64,000 nucleotides of DNA from NCBI GenBank assembly GCA_000688615.1, contig JHVA01000001.1:1488001-1552000 (forward strand), in the 5' to 3' direction. Positions within the stretch are counted from its first letter, which is position 1. Each line of letters begins with the position of its first letter. The DNA is from Acidobacteriaceae bacterium KBS 146 (GTDB taxonomy: Bacteria; Acidobacteriota; Terriglobia; Terriglobales; Acidobacteriaceae). Position numbers and translations under genes: made by a program. Under the pieces are notes generated by a model. That model saw only the letters and a list, made by a program, of their open reading frames with translations, was not told the origin of the DNA and ran no database searches. Shown here in pieces: positions 59,462-64,000 of this stretch.

Positions 59462-60219
59462 GGAGCCACCTCACCCTGCCTCATAATCCATACATTGCCC
59501 TGCGCGCGCAGCGACTGGAGCCAATCCCGCAACAGACTCCCGACCTGCTGCTGCAGCAGCACCTCTTCGATACGGCGCGAGATCGTATCTAGCTTTGGCG
59601 GCGTAACCTTCTGCCTCGCATACTCCGGCAGCATGGTCTTTTCGTAATACTGTTTGATCTCGTCGTCGGAGATATGAATTCCGTTCCGGAACCGCACCTC
59701 AATCAATCGCAAAAGCTCCATTCGCTTCCGCCAGCGATCCCGAAACTCCTGCGCCACAAAGCCATTCGCAGCAAGATACTTCTCCCACCCAGCGTCCGTC
59801 TCGCAGTGGTATTGCACGCAGGCCGGAATGTCTTTCCGCAGTGTCTGGAGTTGCTTGTCCAACTCTTCATCAGAAACAGAAATCTGATCGGCTTCGATTG
59901 CCGCCTGCTGCAGAATCAAGGTTCGGTCAATTAACCGCTGCACAGCCCGATCTCGCGAAAACTCTGCCGTAGAGCCGCGATACGGCTGGATCGCTTCGAA
60001 TCTCTTCTCCTCATCGACGTCGCTTTCCAGAATTACATCGCCATTCACAACAGCCACAACGCCATCGATCTCAGTTCCCTTCTCCTGTCCGGGAGCCACC
60101 GTCGGAGGAAGGGCAGGAGGTACGCTCTTTTGTTGTGCAGCAGCAGGCATGGCCAATTGCGCAGCAAAGAACAGGCCCGCAAGGCATCTCCATCCCGTGT
60201 TGTCGCTCGCGCTGCGCAC
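59458..60219 (-). CDS. SurA-like periplasmic chaperone without a rotamase domain
   Basis: A 253-residue exported protein. A signal peptide (to about residue 29) is followed by the SurA N-terminal chaperone fold: IDGVVAVVNGDVILESDVDEEKRFEAIQ, AVQRLIDRTLILQQA, ISVSDEELDKQLQTLRKDI and FRDRWRKRMELLRLIEVRFRNGIHISDDEIKQYYE. The chain then goes straight to the closing helix and strand RRIEEVLLQQQVGSLLRDWLQSLRAQGNVWI. The parvulin domains of canonical SurA (about 430 residues) are absent, so it should be a holdase. It starts with GTG, overlapping the stop of the Omp85 gene (TAGTG), which fixes its co-translation. Confidence 0.88.
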   Translation of the reverse strand: MRSASDNTGWRCLAGLFFAAQLAMPAAAQQKSVPPALPPTVAPGQEKGTEIDGVVAVVNGDVILESDVDEEKRFEAIQPYRGSTAEFSRDRAVQRLIDRTLILQQAAIEADQISVSDEELDKQLQTLRKDIPACVQYHCETDAGWEKYLAANGFVAQEFRDRWRKRMELLRLIEVRFRNGIHISDDEIKQYYEKTMLPEYARQKVTPPKLDTISRRIEEVLLQQQVGSLLRDWLQSLRAQGNVWIMRQGEVAP

Positions 60220-63200
60220 TAGAAGCTCTGTCCGATACTGAAAAAGAAGTTGAAGTGATTTCCTTCCCCCACGTATGGAGGACGCCCGGCATAATCGTCG
60301 ATCACCGGATAAATCGGTGGGTTGAGGTTATAGCTGAAGTCGAAGCGGATAGGCCCGACCGGAGTCCGGTAACGCGCACCGAGGCCGACTGCGTGTGAGA
60401 AATAGTTAAAGCTGCAATGGCCGATCGTGCCGGAGATATCGCGACAGGTATCCCGATTGGGCTGATGGAAATTCAGGAAGCTCGGAAACATGTCTTCGGG
60501 ATTCTGAAACACATTTCCCATGTCATGGAACAGCACGAAGCTGACGCTGTCTCCTACATAAGGCAGCGTGGGAGGAGGCATTCGCAGCTCGAACGTATTG
60601 ACGAAGGCTGCCGAACCTCCGACCGGGTATCCGGTCTGCAGGTCGCGAGGTCCTGCCGCATTGATCCCGAAGCCTCGATGGGAAGTTGCGCCGCCGGCAT
60701 AGAGCCGTTCCGGCAGTGGCACTGCGTTGCACGTAGGATTCGTCGTCCGCAGCTCTCCGGCGCACACCTCGATGTTTGCATTCGGGTTCGGTCCCGAAGG
60801 ATGCTCATAACCGATCCGCGTATTTCGTGCCAAGGTATACCGGTGATGGAACAGAGAGTAGTAGGTCGAATTCGTCCCATCGATCTTCCAGAAATCGGTC
60901 TGCGAACCGAACTTCGAAGAAGCGAAAAATCCCTGCAGGGAAGCGTACATGCCCTTCGTTGCATCCAGTGGCGAAGGCTGCCGGGTGTCATGGAACCACG
61001 TAAAGTTTGGACCGCCTACACGAACCGGCTGCGACAACAACGGAATAAGGTCCGAGGAGATTCGCAGGCTGTTCGGATCGACCTTGACGCGGCGATAAAG
61101 AAACTCATAGATAAACGTGTCGGTTCTCTTCCACTTCTCCGTCACCCGAACGCTTCCCTGCAACGTTGAAGAGGCAAAGGTGGTGATGTCCTGGATGTTG
61201 GTATAACCACCGGAAAGCGCGGTCGAGAAGTTTTTCGAGCCGAACGTATTCGGGTTCTGGTAAGTAAGAATTCCAATCTGCTCCAGCAAGCCGTACGTTG
61301 ATCGAAGGCTGATCGAGTCCTGCGTGCCGCGCAGGTTGATGCGAGAAACATCCAGCGATACGCGCGGACTTACGCTGCCTCGTCCCTCCGGTCCGTACGC
61401 TCCAGGATTTCCCGAGTTCGACTGCGTCGTTCCACCCGGGTTTCCGGTCTCCGCTTCAAACCCGAATCCATAGGTCACGTTCCATCGCTTCGCCTCGGTC
61501 GTCTGAATCAGAACATTTTTCTTCGGAGCCTGCCCCTGCGGATTCTGCACCGCCGTGACGACCTCATTGAAGAGTGCGAGGTTATATAAGTTGCGTTGTG
61601 TCTCCAGAAGAGCCGTCTGGTCCAGTGGGTCGCCCGGATGGACCAGAACCTGATTCTGGACGACCTTCGGCTGGGTATAGTTCAGCCCCGATAGCAGAAC
61701 GCGGTTGACGAAAACCTGCTGCCCTTCTGCGACGTTAAGGGACACATCGGTTCGCGAGGGGTCGGCCTCTTTGTGCAATTGAAGATCTACCTTGGCCTGA
61801 TCGAAACCATGACTCAGGTAATAAGTCAGGACCGTGTCTCGGTCTCCTGACAGCGTCACCAGCGAGAACGGTTGCCCTTCCTGCGTATTCATCAGCGCCT
61901 TCACCTCTTGCAGTCTGCTCGGATTGACGCCCGCAATATTGACCTTGCCAAACTTCCTCTGCAGTCCCTCCTCCACGTTGTAAACCACGGAGATCTGGCC
62001 TTCCTTCTTCTTGTCCTTTGCTGCATCCGCATCCTTCACATCGGACGTAACCTTTACCTGATCAAAACCATTCGCTCGATACAGGGCCTGAATGGAAGCA
62101 ACATCGCTGGAAACCAGCCCCGGGCTATATCTTCCGCTTCTCTGATAGGCATCAGCCTTTTTGACCTGCATCCGTTCTCGCAAAATATCGTCGGAGAAGT
62201 ACCGATTTCCCCTGAGCTCCACGACGACGACCTTGTGCTTGATTCCTCGATCGACGGTATAGACAACGCGCGCGGTCGGCGTGTTCTGCCCAATCACCTT
62301 CACATCGACCGTGGCATCAAAATAGCCCTGCTGCTGTACAAAATCACGAATATTATGCAGCCCCTCATTCAACAGATCGTTGTCGATCGTTCCTTCCTCG
62401 AAGATGGGGACCAGCAAGTGCAGCCGGCCTTTGGAGACCTTCGTGCCTTCGACTAGAACCTTGACCTCCGGCCCCTGATTTACGTGGAACTGATAATCCA
62501 GCTGTTTACGTTGCGGATCATACGTCTGCTGCTGCATGCTGACCGTGGCTTCCAGCCGGTCACGCTTCTGATACTGCGTTCGCAGACGCGACAAGGCGTT
62601 GCTGACCGTATCCCGCGTCACCTTCTTCCCGCGCTTCAGCTTGCCCTTCTTCCGAAACTCCTCGATCGTCATGCCGAGATCCGGACTATCTACCGTAACC
62701 TCGCCAATCCGCGCCTGCGGACCCACATTGACGTCATACTCCACGTTGACCTGGCTGTTAGGACGGTCCAACGTCGTACCCGCGTAGATCTTCGGCTCAT
62801 GGTATCCGTTGGATCGCAAAATATCGCGGATCCCCTCCGTTCCGGCCGAAACTGAGGTATCGGTATACCCTGTGCCGGGACTCAGTTTGGTGGCATATTC
62901 CAGCAACGACGTCAGCCGGTCGCTCTTCACTCCAGTGATCGTGACTTTCCCGACGTAGTAACGTGGGGTTCCCGCGAAGATAAGAACCATCCCACTACCC
63001 TCGCGGATTCCGCGTACAGAAATATCTCGATAACGTCCGCTGTCAAAAAGACGGCGCGTACTCTCACGCACCTTTTGCGGATCTAACGGCTCGCCCGCTT
63101 TTTGCGTCAGCTCATTCGGCAGAGTGTCCGTCGCCTCGAACGTTACCCCGGTAAACTCGATCCGGCTGACCAACAGCCCTTTCCACTCCCAGACCGAAGT

Positions 63201-63485
63201 GGTCAGGCCAGGCCCCGTGGAAATCGTAGGTTCTGTCAACCGCTGTTGCCGTCTGGGTCTCTGCGTCTGAGAAGCTGGAGACGTCGTCGGGGGACGCGTC
63301 CCTTGTTGCGGTGTCGATAAAGTCGGAGCCTCGGGAGTGGAAGGCGTCAGGATCGAGGGATTCAAATCACCGGGTTCGCTCTGCCCCAGGCAACGGAGCG
63401 CCATCGCTGTCCAGAGAAGCAGGACAGCCATCACACCAGACGTCAGCCTGTCACCGCGCCCGCTTCTCGTTGGACCTCTTCGCAA
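60219..63485 (-). CDS. Omp85-family outer-membrane assembly protein (BamA/TamA-like)
   Basis: A 1088-residue protein. A signal sequence near residues 10-36 and a Pro/Thr/Gln-rich linker (to about 90) precede a long POTRA region (about 100-680). At least six repeats can be picked by their strand-turn motifs, for example VSRIEFTGVTFEATDTL, YVGKVTITGVKSDRL, HKVVVVELRGNRYFSDDILRERM, RKFGKVNIAGVNPSRLQEVKAL and VFVNRVLLSGLNYTQPKVV. The beta-barrel ends NHFNFFFSIGQSF with the terminal aromatic signal. The YAGGATSHRGFGINAAGPRD segment corresponds to the VRGF lid-lock motif. Placement with a SurA-like and a TamB gene favours a TamA role; the number of POTRA repeats exceeds both BamA (5) and TamA (3). 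Confidence 0.9.
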   Translation of the reverse strand: MRRGPTRSGRGDRLTSGVMAVLLLWTAMALRCLGQSEPGDLNPSILTPSTPEAPTLSTPQQGTRPPTTSPASQTQRPRRQQRLTEPTISTGPGLTTSVWEWKGLLVSRIEFTGVTFEATDTLPNELTQKAGEPLDPQKVRESTRRLFDSGRYRDISVRGIREGSGMVLIFAGTPRYYVGKVTITGVKSDRLTSLLEYATKLSPGTGYTDTSVSAGTEGIRDILRSNGYHEPKIYAGTTLDRPNSQVNVEYDVNVGPQARIGEVTVDSPDLGMTIEEFRKKGKLKRGKKVTRDTVSNALSRLRTQYQKRDRLEATVSMQQQTYDPQRKQLDYQFHVNQGPEVKVLVEGTKVSKGRLHLLVPIFEEGTIDNDLLNEGLHNIRDFVQQQGYFDATVDVKVIGQNTPTARVVYTVDRGIKHKVVVVELRGNRYFSDDILRERMQVKKADAYQRSGRYSPGLVSSDVASIQALYRANGFDQVKVTSDVKDADAAKDKKKEGQISVVYNVEEGLQRKFGKVNIAGVNPSRLQEVKALMNTQEGQPFSLVTLSGDRDTVLTYYLSHGFDQAKVDLQLHKEADPSRTDVSLNVAEGQQVFVNRVLLSGLNYTQPKVVQNQVLVHPGDPLDQTALLETQRNLYNLALFNEVVTAVQNPQGQAPKKNVLIQTTEAKRWNVTYGFGFEAETGNPGGTTQSNSGNPGAYGPEGRGSVSPRVSLDVSRINLRGTQDSISLRSTYGLLEQIGILTYQNPNTFGSKNFSTALSGGYTNIQDITTFASSTLQGSVRVTEKWKRTDTFIYEFLYRRVKVDPNSLRISSDLIPLLSQPVRVGGPNFTWFHDTRQPSPLDATKGMYASLQGFFASSKFGSQTDFWKIDGTNSTYYSLFHHRYTLARNTRIGYEHPSGPNPNANIEVCAGELRTTNPTCNAVPLPERLYAGGATSHRGFGINAAGPRDLQTGYPVGGSAAFVNTFELRMPPPTLPYVGDSVSFVLFHDMGNVFQNPEDMFPSFLNFHQPNRDTCRDISGTIGHCSFNYFSHAVGLGARYRTPVGPIRFDFSYNLNPPIYPVIDDYAGRPPYVGEGNHFNFFFSIGQSF

Positions 63486-63691
63486 CTGACCCCATAAACC
63501 TTTCTAAACCACAGTCTTGTGACATCAGCGCCTACCTTGCAGCCTGCGAGCGGTGATCCTCAATCTGACTTGCGGTCTTGCCCCCTGTAGGATGCAGTCC
63601 GGCGGCCTGAAGCCCACCGGTTCCGCATCAGGCGACCATTTCCCTATACTACGAAAGAGCAGAGTCCTTCGGGGACCCAGAAAGACGACCT

Positions 63692-64000
63692 ATGCAACAG
63701 ACCTCGCCGGAGTTCGCTCCATCCTCATCTCCCGGCCCCTCCCTGATAGACGACCAGGAGCGCTACTCCCGCCAGATCCTCTTCTCGGGCATTGGACCCG
63801 AAGGGCAGGCTCGGCTTGCACAATCCCACGTCGCGGTCGTGGGCTGCGGAGCCACAGGAGCAGCTGCGGCCTCCCTGCTGGCGCGCGCCGGCGTGGGAAT
63901 CCTGACACTCATTGACCGGGATTTCGTGGAAGCCTCCAACCTGCAACGCCAGATCCTCTTCGATGAGGCCGACGCCCTCCAGGCTCTTCCCAAGGCCGAA
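63692..64000 (+). CDS. ThiF/MoeB/HesA-family adenylyltransferase, N-terminal part (runs off the right edge)
   Basis: The first 103 residues of an E1-like enzyme that adenylates the C-terminus of a sulfur-carrier protein. The entry [22 protein letters not shown] leads into the nucleotide motif [23 protein letters not shown], followed by [24 protein letters not shown], which is the family's conserved Asp/Asn-Arg-Gln block. The catalytic cysteine and any rhodanese domain lie beyond the window, so ThiF, MoeB and MoeZ cannot be told apart. The 206 bp upstream of it, shared divergently with the Omp85 gene, show no other gene. Confidence 0.9.
   Translation, partial: MQQTSPEFAPSSSPGPSLIDDQERYSRQILFSGIGPEGQARLAQSHVAVVGCGATGAAAASLLARAGVGILTLIDRDFVEASNLQRQILFDEADALQALPKAE

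Noticed and set aside
1-64000. CRISPR array, prophage or complete insertion sequence
   Set aside because: No regularly spaced repeats, phage structural genes or intact transposase were found; the only transposase is a C-terminal remnant.

Overview
The window looks like chromosomal DNA of a soil Acidobacteriota of the Terriglobia/Acidobacteriaceae type. The evidence is family content rather than a marker gene. It has a PadR regulator coupled to an 890-residue duplicated MacB-like permease, two von Willebrand A proteins of the type named for Acidobacteria, a large TonB receptor, and an envelope set (Omp85 protein, SurA-like protein, TamB). There is also extensive sugar-polymer catabolism, and GTG and TTG starts are common. 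There is no rRNA, CRISPR array or prophage. The only RNA gene found is a tRNA-Ser(CGA).

Layout. 1-4.5 kb: the 5' part of thiC, a DUF892 ferritin-like gene, and the PadR/permease pair with tandem palindromic operators. 4.6-8.1 kb: a cytochrome c maturation operon, ccmE-ccmA-ybaK-ccmB-ccmC-ccmD, whose CcmE carries a CxxxY rather than HxxxY haem motif. 8.2-16.4 kb: a beta-propeller lipoprotein, a PDZ protein, a PP2C phosphatase with a YihY/BrkB membrane protein, a DUF4142 protein, a repeat-bearing disordered protein and gene-poor DNA. 16.4-18.1 kb: tRNA-Ser, queG and a 37-residue membrane peptide.

18.1-29.1 kb is a plant-polymer sugar region. A complete L-rhamnose route (isomerase, kinase, bifunctional aldolase/dehydrogenase) lies in one minus-strand run with a GH106 alpha-L-rhamnosidase and an unusual regulator that joins an IclR-type helix-turn-helix to a periplasmic-binding-protein sensor. 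Next to it, around an intact zinc dehydrogenase, are two deletion scars not visible as normal genes: an internally deleted GH79 glucuronidase, and a chimera of the start of a GH28 polygalacturonase with the end of an IclR regulator. The region was once larger and is decaying.

29.2-42.8 kb: trehalase, a small secreted protein, a lysine-rich DNA-binding-like protein, a haem-oxygenase-fold protein, a Ser/Thr kinase with TolB-like and TPR domains, an acyl-CoA dehydrogenase and a TonB receptor. This is followed by an insertion at about 40.69-42.0 kb: a DUF3800 gene, a translationally coupled 47-residue protein and a degraded IS1595-type transposase. The insertion appears to have cut a GntR-led operon, truncating a membrane protein on one side and reading into the GntR gene on the other.

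42.8-54.9 kb is mostly core metabolism: a reverse-transsulfuration-like pair behind two VWA proteins, DUF1015, an amidase-GerMN-murI-EVE run, pheA, the stress pair lmo0937/csbD, a UbiA prenyltransferase and a triple-BON protein. 55.0-63.5 kb is a three-gene envelope operon: an Omp85/BamA-like protein with extended POTRA repeats, a SurA-like protein without a rotamase domain, and TamB. The window ends inside a ThiF/MoeB-like gene.

A dispersed intergenic repeat (an exact 21-bp core at 7.08 and 43.98 kb, with a related copy at 35.4 kb) is a further feature not explained by genes.
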